Positions 52,011 through 61,307 of a stretch of DNA of 64,000 bases are shown here, piece by piece. The position numbers were made by a program, and so were the translations under genes. Below the pieces are notes generated by a model. The model was not told where the DNA came from. It worked only from the letters and a program-made list of their open reading frames with translations, and made no database searches. The stretch spans positions 45,700 through 109,699 of the forward strand of contig CAKRTQ010000009.1 of NCBI GenBank assembly GCA_934402395.1, read 5' to 3'. The DNA is from an uncultured Eubacteriales bacterium (lineage in GTDB: Bacteria > Bacillota > Clostridia > Oscillospirales > CAG-272). Numbering within the stretch: the first letter of the stretch is position 1; the number at the start of each line of letters is the position of its first letter.

Positions 52011-53159
52011 ATGAAAACACTTGAAAAAAAGGATAGAAAGCGCAATGCAATAGGCAACATAGCCTTGCTTTGCCTGCTTATCGGCGTTCTTTTTCTGATA
52101 GACGGCACCTCAAAGTCCTACGATATGATAGTCAAGGTGCTCCAGAAGGGCTGTGTTTATGCCGTTGTTGTCGTGTCGATGAACCTGCTCAACGGTTTTA
52201 CCGGACTCTTTTCGCTCGGTCAGGCGGGCTTTATGCTCATAGGCGCGTATATGTATTCAATCTTTTCCATTGACGATGCCAGCCGTGCCATGGTGTACGG
52301 TTTTTCGGGCGAGCCGCTTATCAATTTCCGCCTGCCCATTGTGGTTGCGATCCTGCTTGCGGGAATCGCGGCTGCGGTATTTGCTTTCCTTATCGGTCTG
52401 CCGGTGCTCAAGCTCAAAAGCGACTATCTTGCCATTGCCACGTTGGGTTTTGCCGAGATCCTGCGCACCATAATCCAATGGGATAAGCTCGGCAGACTGA
52501 CAAACGGCTCCTTCCCCATAAGCAATCTCGGTACATTCAAGGAATCGCTCAGCGACACTCCGTTCAGAAAGGCATCCTTTGTCATTCCTTTTTTCATTGC
52601 GGCTTTTGTCTGCATCGGAATTATCGCCCTGCTTATCCGCTCCACCTACGGGCGCGCATTCAAGGCGATACGCGATGATGAAATTGCTGCTGAGGCTATG
52701 GGTATAAATCTGGCGCATCACAAAATGCTGAGCTTTGTTGTAAGTTCATTCTTTGCCGGCATCGGCGGCGCGCTTTATGCCGTGTATATAGGCTCGACCA
52801 ACGCTGCGCCCTTTACCTCGGCGCTTACCTACGAAATACTTCTTATCGTCGTCATCGGCGGTATCGGCTCCATCACCGGATCGGTGCTTGCCAGCTTTCT
52901 CTACATTGCGTCGCAGGAGTGGTGGCTGCGCGGGCTTGACAGCGGAAAATTCCTCGGCATATCCTCGCCGGTATTCCGCAACGGCTTCCGCCTTGTGGTC
53001 TTTTCGGTGATAATCATGATATTCGTGCTTTTCTTCCGCCGCGGCATAATGGGAGACCGCGAGTTCAGCTCGCTTCGCATCGTCCGCGCGGTGACGGGAC
53101 TTTTCCGCAGGAAGAGCAAAGCGGACAAAACAGATAAAAAAGCGGAGGATGTACAATGA
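52011..53159 (+). CDS. livM: Branched-chain amino acid ABC permease LivM
   Basis: A 382-residue permease partner of LivH: NLLNGFTGLFSLGQAGFMLIGAYMYS, LKLKSDYLAIATLGFAEILRTI, IRDDEIAAEAMGINLAHHKMLSFVVSSFFAGIGGALYAVY and VVIGGIGSITGSVLASFLYI. The charged C-terminal tail has many Lys. It overlaps livG by 4 bases (ATGA). Start 52011; the ATG 3 bases earlier is equally in frame. Confidence 0.95.
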   Translation: MKTLEKKDRKRNAIGNIALLCLLIGVLFLIDGTSKSYDMIVKVLQKGCVYAVVVVSMNLLNGFTGLFSLGQAGFMLIGAYMYSIFSIDDASRAMVYGFSGEPLINFRLPIVVAILLAGIAAAVFAFLIGLPVLKLKSDYLAIATLGFAEILRTIIQWDKLGRLTNGSFPISNLGTFKESLSDTPFRKASFVIPFFIAAFVCIGIIALLIRSTYGRAFKAIRDDEIAAEAMGINLAHHKMLSFVVSSFFAGIGGALYAVYIGSTNAAPFTSALTYEILLIVVIGGIGSITGSVLASFLYIASQEWWLRGLDSGKFLGISSPVFRNGFRLVVFSVIIMIFVLFFRRGIMGDREFSSLRIVRAVTGLFRRKSKADKTDKKAEDVQ

Positions 53160-53995
53160 AAAATATACTCCGTCTTGAAAACGTGACCATGCAGTTCGGC
53201 GGCGTGGTCGCGGTAAACAATTTTTCAATGCGCGTGGACGACGGCGAGATAGTATCGCTGATAGGTCCCAACGGCGCGGGAAAAACAACTGCCTTCAACG
53301 CCGTGACCGGCGTATACCAGCCCACGAACGGTGCTATTTATTTTGAGGATAAGCTGATCCTTGAAAATCACCCGACCGGCAAAATGAAAAAGCTCTATGC
53401 GGGCGAAAATGCGGGAATATACCACCGCACGATCACAAAAACGCCGGACGAGATAACGGCACTCGGCATGGCACGTACTTTTCAGAACATACGTCTTTTC
53501 AAGTCGATGACGGTGTTTGAAAATGTGCTTGTGGCTACGCATCTGCGGCGCACATCCAACATATTCACAGCTACTTTCATGCTCAACCGGCGCGAGGAGC
53601 GCGCAATGCGCGAGCGCGTCAGCGAGCTTCTTGCACTTGTCGGGCTTTACGATGAGCGTGATGAAATGGCGACCTCGCTGCCCTACGGCAAGCAGCGCAA
53701 GCTTGAGATAGCGCGCGCTCTCGCCACTCAGCCGACGCTTCTTTTGCTTGACGAGCCCGCCGCAGGCATGAACCCGCAGGAAACGGAGGAGCTTACCGCG
53801 TTTATCAAGCAGATACACGATGAGCTTGATCTGACCGTTTTCCTCATTGAACATCACATGAATCTTGTAATGGACATTTCCGACCGCATATACGTCATCG
53901 ATTTCGGCAAAAAGATAGCCGAAGGAACGCCGGCGGAGGTCCAGGCGGATCAGCGCGTTATCGACGCGTATCTGGGGGTGGCAGACGATGAGTAA
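53156..53995 (+). CDS. livG: Branched-chain amino acid ABC ATPase LivG
   Basis: A 279-residue ATPase: SLIGPNGAGKTTAFNAVTG (Walker A), GMARTFQNIRLFKSMTVFENVLVATH (Q-loop region of LivG), LPYGKQRKLEIARALATQPTLLLLDEPAAGMNPQE (signature and Walker B) and IEHHMNLVMDISDRIYVIDFGKKIAEGTP. Normal length. Overlaps livF by 8 bases. Confidence 0.96.
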   Translation: MKNILRLENVTMQFGGVVAVNNFSMRVDDGEIVSLIGPNGAGKTTAFNAVTGVYQPTNGAIYFEDKLILENHPTGKMKKLYAGENAGIYHRTITKTPDEITALGMARTFQNIRLFKSMTVFENVLVATHLRRTSNIFTATFMLNRREERAMRERVSELLALVGLYDERDEMATSLPYGKQRKLEIARALATQPTLLLLDEPAAGMNPQETEELTAFIKQIHDELDLTVFLIEHHMNLVMDISDRIYVIDFGKKIAEGTPAEVQADQRVIDAYLGVADDE

Positions 53996-54701
53996 CATGC
54001 TTGAAATACGCGATCTGCGTGTGAACTTCGGCGGCATATGCGCTGTCGATGGTATTTCCCTTGATGTTGAAGAGGGAAAGATAGTCACTCTTATCGGTGC
54101 AAACGGTGCGGGCAAGTCAACGATACTCCGCACGGTTTCCGGCATCGTCAAGCCCGGCTCGGGCAGTATAAAATTCTGCGGCGACGAGCTTGTCGGGCTT
54201 ACGCCGGATAAAATTGTTTCAAAGGGCGTAACGCTTGTCCCCGAGGGACGGCGCGTTTTCCCCAACCTTACCGTCCTTGAAAATCTGCGCATCGGTGCAT
54301 ACCTGCGCCGCGACAGTATTTCCGACGATATCGAGTACGTTTACGGTCTCTTTCCCCGTCTCGGCGAGCGAAGCTGGCAGCTTGCGGGAACGCTTTCGGG
54401 CGGCGAGCAGCAGATGCTGGCAGTCGGACGCGCGCTGATGAGCCGTCCCAAGCTCATTATGATGGATGAACCGTCGCTGGGACTCGCGCCCCTCGTCGTA
54501 AAGGATATATTCGATATAATCAAAACCATAAACAGCCACGGCATTACGGTGCTGCTTATCGAGCAGAACGCAAATATGGCTCTCAAAACCGCGGACTGCG
54601 GATACGTCATTGAGACCGGGCACATAACCATGACCGGAACCGGTAGCGAGCTTCTTGCCGACTCCCGTGTCAAAGAAGCCTATCTCGGCAAGTCTTTTTG
54701 A
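53988..54701 (+). CDS. livF: Branched-chain amino acid ABC ATPase LivF
   Basis: A 237-residue ATPase: VTLIGANGAGKSTILRTVSG, PEGRRVFPNLTVLENL (the PEGR signature of LivF), LSGGEQQMLAVGRALMSRPKLIMMDEPSLGLAPLVV, LIEQNANMALKTADCGYVIETG. It ends LGKSF, where the TGA stop lies in the TTTTTGA that opens the adjoining repeat unit, so the original end may have been altered by at most a residue or two. Confidence 0.96.
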   Translation: MSNMLEIRDLRVNFGGICAVDGISLDVEEGKIVTLIGANGAGKSTILRTVSGIVKPGSGSIKFCGDELVGLTPDKIVSKGVTLVPEGRRVFPNLTVLENLRIGAYLRRDSISDDIEYVYGLFPRLGERSWQLAGTLSGGEQQMLAVGRALMSRPKLIMMDEPSLGLAPLVVKDIFDIIKTINSHGITVLLIEQNANMALKTADCGYVIETGHITMTGTGSELLADSRVKEAYLGKSF

Positions 54702-54904
54702 ACTCGGGTGGAGTTTGTACAGATTTTGAACTGTATACCCCGATGGTGGAGAAGAGCAGATTTTGATCTTCCTACACCAATATAGTAACATCAGAACATT
54801 TTCTTGAACTCGGGTGGCGTTTGAGCAGATCCTGAGCCGCATACCCCGAGAATGAAGAAGAGCAGATTTTGATCTTCCTACATCAATATAGTTAAATCGG
54901 AATA
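54694..54904 (+). repeat. Two tandem modular repeat units after livF
   Basis: Units about 54694-54799 and 54800-54904, plus orientation, T-run entering the livF stop. Both have the short middle (GATCTTCCTACA); tails are ATATAGTAACATCAGAACAT and ATATAGTTAAATCGGAATAT. Between 54905 and 55080 are an inverted repeat (next entry) and no gene. Confidence 0.9.
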
Positions 54905-54960
54905 TTGCGGATAAATGGGTACAGAATATCAGCTCCGTTTCACCACAATATCTGATACAT

Positions 54961-55030
54961 AAAATATCCCCGAAATAAGGCGAACACAGGCTTTTATTTA
55001 CCTGACGCTGAATTTCGGGGGATATTTTAT
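54961..55030. terminator. Long AT-flanked hairpin between inverted repeat units
   Basis: AAAATATCCCCGAAAT (54961-54976) faces ATTTCGGGG-GATATTTT (55012-55029), a long stem with a loop of about 35 bases. It may end transcription from both sides; the loop (AGGCGAACACAGGC) is not explained. Confidence 0.6.
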
Positions 55031-55080
55031 TTTCTATAATGCCGCACGGGCAAATCCGACTCTTTTACATCGCCACTTCT

Positions 55081-55188
55081 ATGTTCAGGTGTTACTGTAT
55101 TGGTGTGGGACGATCAAAATCTGCTCTTCTTCATTCTCGGGGTATGCGGCTCAGGATCTGCTCAAACGTCACCCGAGCTTAAAAAAAC
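55081..55188 (-). repeat. Inverted modular repeat unit entering the GH2 gene
   Basis: Minus-oriented unit: tail complement ATGTTCAGGTGTTACTGTAT at 55081-55100, head to about 55188 with an A-run (T-run on the minus strand). The minus-strand T-run and head supply the end of the GH2 reading frame. Confidence 0.9.
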
Positions 55189-56833
55189 GGTCGTAGGTGA
55201 GGAGACCGTTGGTCTCGTCTTCGACATCGGAGAGCTGGGTGTAGATGGCTGCGCAGAGCCCGTGCTCGCGCGCGGGAAGAACTTCGTCTTCAAAAAGCCG
55301 GCGCAGAGCCTCTTTGAACTTGTCGCGGTCATCAAAAAAGCGGTATCCGTAGGTTTTTTCGGTGTTGAAAGCGTGTCCCGGAAGCTTGAAGGAATATCCG
55401 CCGAACTCGGAGAGAACTATGGGCTTGCGGCTCTTGCGGGGCAGCTTTATCGGCTTGAAATAAATGTGCAGACTTTCCACATCGCTTTCGCGGCAGCGAA
55501 ACCACCCGGACGCCGTGTCGATAAAACGCGTGCTGTCAAGAGCACGGAGACGGCGGTACTGCTCGTTGCCGCAGAACTGCCCCCACCCTTCGTTGAATAT
55601 CGTGTAATAGCAGACCGACGGATGCCGCCGCACCTGCATCACAGTTTCCTCCATGCCGCGCACAAATGCGCGCCGCGTTGCGGGATCCTTGTGCATACCG
55701 TGGTCTCCGAGACTTTTTATGCCGATGGTCGGCAGCGCCGTATCGCGAAGGAACGAGTACCGCCCGTTGTTGACCATATCCTGAAAAACGACCATTCCGA
55801 GGCGGTCGCAGGCGTAGTAAAAAAGCTCCGGCTCGACTTTTATGTGCTTGCGAAGAGTGTTGAAGCCGAGTGACTTCATGGCTTTTATGTCGGCTTCAAA
55901 AAGCTCCGGCGCCGCAGGCGTGAATATCCCGTCCGGGTAATACCCCTGATCAAGCACACCGCAGAAAAAGTATTCGCTGCCGTTGAGACAAAGCCGCGGG
56001 TGCGCTCCGATCGTTTTAATTTCAAGATCGCGCACGGCAAAATACGTTTTTACTTCGTCATCGCCCGCCGTTACCGTGGTATAATAGAGATACGGGTCTT
56101 CGGGCGACCAGCGGCGGGCGTTTTTGAGTACGAATTCAGCCTTGCCGCCGGAGAATGGGACGGTCATGTCCCCATCCGGAGTGCTGATGAGGATGCTTCC
56201 GTCGGATATTCCGGAAATTTCGGCAAAAACGCGGTCGCCGGCGGTGTGAAAGTAAATGTCGTCGATATAGCGTTCGGGAACGCTTTCGATCCATACGGTC
56301 TGCCATAAACCCGATACGGGAGTATACCACATACCGCCGCGCCGGTGACGCTGCTTGCCGTAGGGGAGAATGCATCTGTCAAGCTCATCGGTCACACAAA
56401 CAGTAAGCGTGTTTGTGCCGGCTGCGAGAGCATCTGTTATGTCAAAGGTAAAATGAGAATACCCGCCCTCGTGAGTACCGAGAGGGCTGCCGTTAAGAAA
56501 TACCTGCGCGGTCTGATCCGCCGCGCCGAAGTGAAGAAGAACGCGTCCGCGCACAAAGCCCGAGGGCAGCTCGAAAGTGCGGCGGTACCAAAGACCTGTG
56601 CCGTCCGGAAAGACCGTGCCGATGCCGGAAAGACGCGACTCGGGCGGAAAGGGGACGGTTATGCGGCGGTCAAAAGCCGGGGGCTCGAGGGTGGACGGGG
56701 CGGCGGTGAAATCCCACTCGCCGTTGAGACAAAGCCACCCATCGCGGCACAGCGTGGGTCGGGGATATTCCTGCCAGGGCGTGCCGCAGAGAGCGCGTCC
56801 TTCTTTTGTCCACAGTTCAACGGTTTTCTGCAT
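55169..56833 (-). CDS. Glycoside hydrolase family 2
   Basis: A 554-residue GH2 enzyme (beta-galactosidase/glucuronidase clan). Jelly-roll sugar-binding domain about 20-180, immunoglobulin-like domain about 185-270, TIM barrel from about 280. The acid/base is E415 in IFNEGWGQF and the nucleophile E476 in VLSEFGGY. No signal peptide, so intracellular. The usual tail after NGLLTYDR is replaced by FFKLG and TGA, which come from the repeat unit. It overlaps the upstream MFS gene by 17 bases, so sugar uptake and cleavage are coupled. Substrate unknown. Confidence 0.9.
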   Translation of the reverse strand: MQKTVELWTKEGRALCGTPWQEYPRPTLCRDGWLCLNGEWDFTAAPSTLEPPAFDRRITVPFPPESRLSGIGTVFPDGTGLWYRRTFELPSGFVRGRVLLHFGAADQTAQVFLNGSPLGTHEGGYSHFTFDITDALAAGTNTLTVCVTDELDRCILPYGKQRHRRGGMWYTPVSGLWQTVWIESVPERYIDDIYFHTAGDRVFAEISGISDGSILISTPDGDMTVPFSGGKAEFVLKNARRWSPEDPYLYYTTVTAGDDEVKTYFAVRDLEIKTIGAHPRLCLNGSEYFFCGVLDQGYYPDGIFTPAAPELFEADIKAMKSLGFNTLRKHIKVEPELFYYACDRLGMVVFQDMVNNGRYSFLRDTALPTIGIKSLGDHGMHKDPATRRAFVRGMEETVMQVRRHPSVCYYTIFNEGWGQFCGNEQYRRLRALDSTRFIDTASGWFRCRESDVESLHIYFKPIKLPRKSRKPIVLSEFGGYSFKLPGHAFNTEKTYGYRFFDDRDKFKEALRRLFEDEVLPAREHGLCAAIYTQLSDVEDETNGLLTYDRFFKLG

Positions 56834-58136
56834 TTTTTACGTCCTCCGTTTTCTTTTTGAGCGTGAACACCCCAAAGAGCGCCGGCAGTATCAGCACGGC
56901 GGCGATGAGGGCGGCGAGGAATATATTGCGGTTGGGGATAAATGAGGCGGTGCCGTCGTTGCCTATCACTTTGTCGGCGCCTTTAAGCACGGCGGCGCCG
57001 ACGGCAGGTCCCAGAATGCCCGGTATCAGCACCTGACCGACAATGCGCAGCCCCTGGAACATTCCCGCACGGCGCGGCGGCGTGTGATCGCGCAACATAG
57101 CGCCGAATATCGCCGCGCCGGAGAGATATCCGCTCATCATGAGAAGGGACCCGATAAATACGGGCACCGGCGAGCGGAAGAAAAACAGCACGGTATATCC
57201 TGCCGCAAGCACGGCAAGCGCGGGCAGTACGGTGCGGGCAAAGCCGAAGCGGTCATAGCACTTGCCCGCAAACACTGTCGCGGCAGCGGCGATTATTATG
57301 GCGGGAGCCATTATAAGCACGTAATTGTCCATACCGAGCGAAACGCTGTAATAAAGGATGAGGTAGGGCATGAATATCTGTATGGAGATCCCGAAAACGG
57401 CGAATGCGGCAAGAGTGACGTAAAGCACCGGCTCGCGGCGCACGACCGATGGTCGAAAGCCGTAAAAAATGTTGGAAAAATATTTCCCGTCCCCGGCAGG
57501 GCGGACATCGCTGTCGCGTATCAGGAAAAATCCTAGAATTCCCGCCGCGATCACCACGGCGCCGATGATAATGTAAATGGTGACCCAGCTTGACGGACGG
57601 TCAAGATCGAAGGGCATAAATCCGCCGAACACGGCAAGAACGGCGATGAGCGGCATCATGGCGTTAACGCCTTCGGCTGCGCCGCGATTTGTGGCGTCTG
57701 TGGAATCGGTGAGCCATGCGTTGAAGCAGGCGTCGTTGGCTGAAGAACCGAAAAACGTCATAACGCAGTCCATGATAATTACAAGGGAGACGCCCACAGA
57801 GGCGGCGGATGTCGTGGTGGGAATGAACTTTTCGATAATATCCGTGCGTATCATGGCAAAGGAGAGGATAGAGATCCCCCAGAGTATGTAGCCGGCGGAG
57901 ATGAATATCCTGCGTTTGCCGAGCTTATCCGACAGCGCGCCGATGAGAAGAGTGGTGACGGTTGCGGCAACGGCACTTGCCGCGACCATAAGGGAGATAT
58001 CCGCCGCGCTTGCGCGGAACATTTTGTAAATGAATACGTTGAAGTACATATTTTCAACGACCCATGCCACCTGACCGACAAAGCTTGCAAGCGTGAGTGC
58101 CAGCCAGAAGCGCGGCGATTTTTTGGTTTTTTCCAT
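56817..58136 (-). CDS. MFS transporter, probable sugar or glycoside importer
   Basis: A 439-residue, 12-helix major facilitator protein: WLALTLASFVGQVAWVVENMYFNVFIYKM at the start, GALSDKLGKRRIFISAGYILWG (the loop 2-3 motif), and FAVFGISIQIFMPYLILYYSVSLGMDNYVL in the second half. Its coupling to a GH2 gene suggests import of a glycoside substrate. Start at 58136, with AAAGGAA upstream. Confidence 0.85.
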   Translation of the reverse strand: MEKTKKSPRFWLALTLASFVGQVAWVVENMYFNVFIYKMFRASAADISLMVAASAVAATVTTLLIGALSDKLGKRRIFISAGYILWGISILSFAMIRTDIIEKFIPTTTSAASVGVSLVIIMDCVMTFFGSSANDACFNAWLTDSTDATNRGAAEGVNAMMPLIAVLAVFGGFMPFDLDRPSSWVTIYIIIGAVVIAAGILGFFLIRDSDVRPAGDGKYFSNIFYGFRPSVVRREPVLYVTLAAFAVFGISIQIFMPYLILYYSVSLGMDNYVLIMAPAIIIAAAATVFAGKCYDRFGFARTVLPALAVLAAGYTVLFFFRSPVPVFIGSLLMMSGYLSGAAIFGAMLRDHTPPRRAGMFQGLRIVGQVLIPGILGPAVGAAVLKGADKVIGNDGTASFIPNRNIFLAALIAAVLILPALFGVFTLKKKTEDVKNAENR

Positions 58137-58167
58137 TGCAGTATTCCTTTCGCGCCGATGTCCTTTT

Positions 58168-59784
58168 TTATTTTTTGTCGTATTTGTCGCAAAGCGAGTT
58201 GATGCGTGAGGTGAGCGCGGCAAGCTCCTTGCTTTTTTCGCCGCGCAGATTTTCGATAACACCCATCAGGCGCAGTCCCGCGGCGTAAAGCCGCGACCAT
58301 ACCGCCGATGAAGAACGCCGGCGTTCAGCCGCCGCTCCGCGCACTGCCTTGCGCCTGCTGCCGACCGCGACATGGGAGAGATCGAGAAGGTCAAAGGAGT
58401 CTCCGCTGTACGGGGCTGCGGCGGGAATGCCGAGCTCGGAGGTCACCGCAGCGGCAAAGCTGTCGCAAACGGTGTCGGCGCCGTGATTCACAAACACCTG
58501 CGCGGGCTGCTTTTTTATGCCGCGCAGCCAGTTGATGAGCCCGTTTCTGTCCGCGTGACCGGAAACGCCTTCAAGCCGCTCAATGTGTGCGTTTACCTGG
58601 ATCTCCTGACCGAAAAGGCTGACATACCGAACGCCGTCCTGCAGCTTTCTGCCAAGCGTCCCTTCGACCTGATAGCCCACAAAAAGCACCGTTGATTCGC
58701 ATCTCCAGAGGTTGTATTTGAGGTGATGGCGTATTCTGCCCGCTTCGCACATTCCCGATGCCGAAATTATCACCTTGGGTGTGGTGTCTTCGTTTATCTT
58801 TTTCGATTCATCGCTCGTTACCGCAAGATGCAGCCCGGGAAAGCCTATGGGATTTATCCCGCGTCCGACCAGCCCGCGCGTTTCCGCGTCAAAGTAATCC
58901 GAGAGGGTCTCGCGGTAAATGTTTGTCGCTTCAATGGCAAGCGGACTGTCGAGCCATACGGGAAAATCCGCCTTTGTCAGGTGACCTTCCTTGATCCTGC
59001 GTATGCTGTAAAGCAGCTCCTGTGTTCTGCCTACGGCAAAGGAGGGGATCACCACATTGCCGCCGCGCGCCATTGTTTCGTCTATTATGCGGGCGAGCGG
59101 AATGTCCCATACGTCCGCAGCGGAAGACTCGCCCTCGCGCACGCGGTCGCCGTACGTGGACTCTATTACTACCGTGTCCGCCTCGTCCGGTATCTCGGGA
59201 TCGCGCAGTATCGGGCGCGACGGTGTTCCCACATCGCCGGAAAAGACTATGACACGCTGCGCATCGCCCTCGGTAAGTGTGATCTTTATGCTTGCCGAGC
59301 CGAGCAGATGTCCCGCATCGAAAAATTCGGCCGAAACACCGTCGGCGGGGGAAAACTCGGTGCCGTAGCCGGTGGTTTCAAATTTTCGCATAAGTGCGTT
59401 CACATCATCGACAGTGTACATCGGAGTATATTCACCGCCGCCCGCGCGCGCGGCGCGGCGGTTGCGCCATACAGCTTCGGATTGCTGAATGCCCGCCGAG
59501 TCCGCAAGCATTATTGCGGCAAGGTCGCGCGTAGCGTCTGTGGAATACACCTTTCCGCGAAATCCGTTTTTGGTAAGCAGGGGCAGCTTGCCCGAGTGGT
59601 CTATATGTGCGTGTGTGAGAAAGACAAAATCAATATCTGCGGGGGCTATGGGCAGATCGCTGTTTTCGTAAATATCCGCGCCCTGCTCCATGCCGCAGTC
59701 AACGAGAAACTTTACGCCGCCCGATTCGACAAGGGTACACGAGCCGGTAACTTCGTGCGCCGCGCCGAGAAAGGTTATTTTCAT
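58168..59784 (-). CDS. MBL-fold beta-CASP RNA nuclease-like protein
   Basis: A 538-residue metallo-beta-lactamase fold protein with beta-CASP insertion. Seen: MKITFLGAAHEVTGSCTLVE, THAHIDH (57-63), DAGHLLGSASI, VVIPSFAVGRTQELLY, ISASGMCEAGRIRHHL, and HIERLEGVSGHADRNGL. It corresponds to the Ysh1/CPSF-73-like group rather than RNase J because it lacks the RNase J C-terminal domain; it ends in about 65 charged residues. Likely RNA processing. Thirty-one bases upstream of the MFS start, same direction. Confidence 0.85.
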   Translation of the reverse strand: MKITFLGAAHEVTGSCTLVESGGVKFLVDCGMEQGADIYENSDLPIAPADIDFVFLTHAHIDHSGKLPLLTKNGFRGKVYSTDATRDLAAIMLADSAGIQQSEAVWRNRRAARAGGGEYTPMYTVDDVNALMRKFETTGYGTEFSPADGVSAEFFDAGHLLGSASIKITLTEGDAQRVIVFSGDVGTPSRPILRDPEIPDEADTVVIESTYGDRVREGESSAADVWDIPLARIIDETMARGGNVVIPSFAVGRTQELLYSIRRIKEGHLTKADFPVWLDSPLAIEATNIYRETLSDYFDAETRGLVGRGINPIGFPGLHLAVTSDESKKINEDTTPKVIISASGMCEAGRIRHHLKYNLWRCESTVLFVGYQVEGTLGRKLQDGVRYVSLFGQEIQVNAHIERLEGVSGHADRNGLINWLRGIKKQPAQVFVNHGADTVCDSFAAAVTSELGIPAAAPYSGDSFDLLDLSHVAVGSRRKAVRGAAAERRRSSSAVWSRLYAAGLRLMGVIENLRGEKSKELAALTSRINSLCDKYDKK

Positions 59785-59903
59785 AAGGTGTTTCCTCCTT
59801 TATCCGACCTTTGAAATAATTATAAGCTATTTTTTTTACGAAAAAAACCGTCGCGCACGGCGGTTATATGAATTTTTTATTCCCGTAAATTTACCCGAAA
59901 GTG

Positions 59904-59932
59904 TTGCATTTTGAGGCGTGACGTGATACAAT
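59904..59932 (+). promoter_or_regulatory. Promoter of the RlmI-like gene
   Basis: TTGCAT (59904-59909) and TACAAT (59927-59932), 17-base spacer. Confidence 0.7.
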
Positions 59933-60004
59933 ACGATGTATTGACAAAATTGAGATCACACGGGGAAAGGATCGGATGACGGATATTCCGATCGGGTCAT
60001 AAAA

Positions 60005-61228
60005 ATGAAAACGGAAAGAGGATTTATACGCGTCGTTGTTACCGAAAAAGGCGCGCGCTGGCTCGGCACGGGACATCCGTGGCTTTATGCAAGCGATGTG
60101 GCGCGTATCGAGGGCGAGTGCGTAAACGGCGCGCTTGCGGATGTTGTAAGCGAAAAGGACCGTTATATCGGCACGGGTTTTCTGAGTCTTGAAAGTAAGA
60201 TCCGCGTGCGCCTTGTTTCGCGCAATGCCAACGATAAATTCGACCGCGATTTCTGGCGGCGGCGCGTTGAATATGCATGGGAATACCGCAAAAGGGTGAT
60301 GGGAAGCGATATTTCCGCCTGCCGTGTGATATTCGGCGAGGCTGACGGCTTTCCGGGACTTACCGTTGACCGTTTCGGCGACATTCTCGTTTCCGAGGTC
60401 GCATCCTACGGCATGGAGATGATAAAGGGGACGGTCTATTCGCTGCTTTGCGAGGTGCTCGGCGCATCGGGTGCAAAAATAAACGGCATTTTCGAGCGCG
60501 GCGACATTGCGCTGCGCGAGCGCGAAGGGCTTCCGCTCGGCAAGGGCTGGTACGAGGGCGAGGGCTCGCCGGGACATCCCGCGGCGACCGTTACCGAGAT
60601 AACGGAAAACGGGATAAAATACATTGTCGATTTTGAAAACGGTCAAAAAACCGGGTTCTTTCTTGACCAGAAATACAACCGCCTTGCCGTTGCAAAGCTT
60701 TCGCACGGTCTGCGCGTGCTTGACTGCTGCACGCACACAGGCTCGTTTGCCCTCAATGCTGCGCACGGCGGCGCGGCGGCGGTCACTGCTGTGGATATTT
60801 CCGGAGATGCGCTTGCAATGGCGCGCCGCAATGCGGAGCTTAACGGACTTGCCGACCGCATAAGCTTCCGCGAAGCGGATATTTTTGATCTTCTGCCCGA
60901 TATACGGCGCGGCGATTATGATCTGATAATACTTGACCCGCCCGCATTCACCAAATCCCGCCGCACGGCGGACAATGCCTATCGCGGATACCGTGAAATA
61001 AATTCACGCGCCATGCGCGCTCTTCCGCGCGGCGGATATTTTGCCACCTGCTCCTGTTCACATTTTATGCCGGATGCACGGTTTGTTGAAATGCTCGGCG
61101 AGGCTTCGCGCGAGGCGGGAGTCGAGCTGCGCCGCATCGAGGTAAGGCAGCAGTCCGCCGACCACCCGGTGCTCTGGAATGTGCCCGAGACCGACTATCT
61201 GAAGTTTTATATTTTTCAGGTGGTCTGA
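60005..61228 (+). CDS. 23S rRNA (cytosine) methyltransferase, RlmI-like
   Basis: A 407-residue class I SAM methyltransferase with an N-terminal PUA domain (GHPWLYASDVARIEG) and the EEHEI-like central domain. Seen: NGQKTGFFLDQKYNR, VLDCCTHTGSFALNA (SAM loop), DLIILDPPAFTKSRRT (motif IV DPP) and YFATCSCSHFM with the catalytic-type Cys. RlmI methylates C1962 of 23S rRNA; YccW-like. Length normal. The RBS is weak. Confidence 0.9.
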   Translation: MKTERGFIRVVVTEKGARWLGTGHPWLYASDVARIEGECVNGALADVVSEKDRYIGTGFLSLESKIRVRLVSRNANDKFDRDFWRRRVEYAWEYRKRVMGSDISACRVIFGEADGFPGLTVDRFGDILVSEVASYGMEMIKGTVYSLLCEVLGASGAKINGIFERGDIALREREGLPLGKGWYEGEGSPGHPAATVTEITENGIKYIVDFENGQKTGFFLDQKYNRLAVAKLSHGLRVLDCCTHTGSFALNAAHGGAAAVTAVDISGDALAMARRNAELNGLADRISFREADIFDLLPDIRRGDYDLIILDPPAFTKSRRTADNAYRGYREINSRAMRALPRGGYFATCSCSHFMPDARFVEMLGEASREAGVELRRIEVRQQSADHPVLWNVPETDYLKFYIFQVV

Positions 61229-61250
61229 CCCGGCTGCCGGCAAAACGAAT

Positions 61251-61303
61251 AAGGATGTACCGACGTTCCCGATATCACGGAATGGCGGCGCGTCCTTTTT
61301 TGT
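61251..61303. terminator. Terminator after the RlmI-like gene
   Basis: AAGGATG...CGTCCTT arms around TTCCCG/CGGAA form an imperfect long hairpin followed by seven T, between convergent genes. Confidence 0.65.
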
Positions 61304-61307
61304 TTAT

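Noticed and set aside
58723..59814. 363-codon open frame opposite the beta-CASP gene
   Set aside because: Shadow of a well-supported gene; no homology seen.
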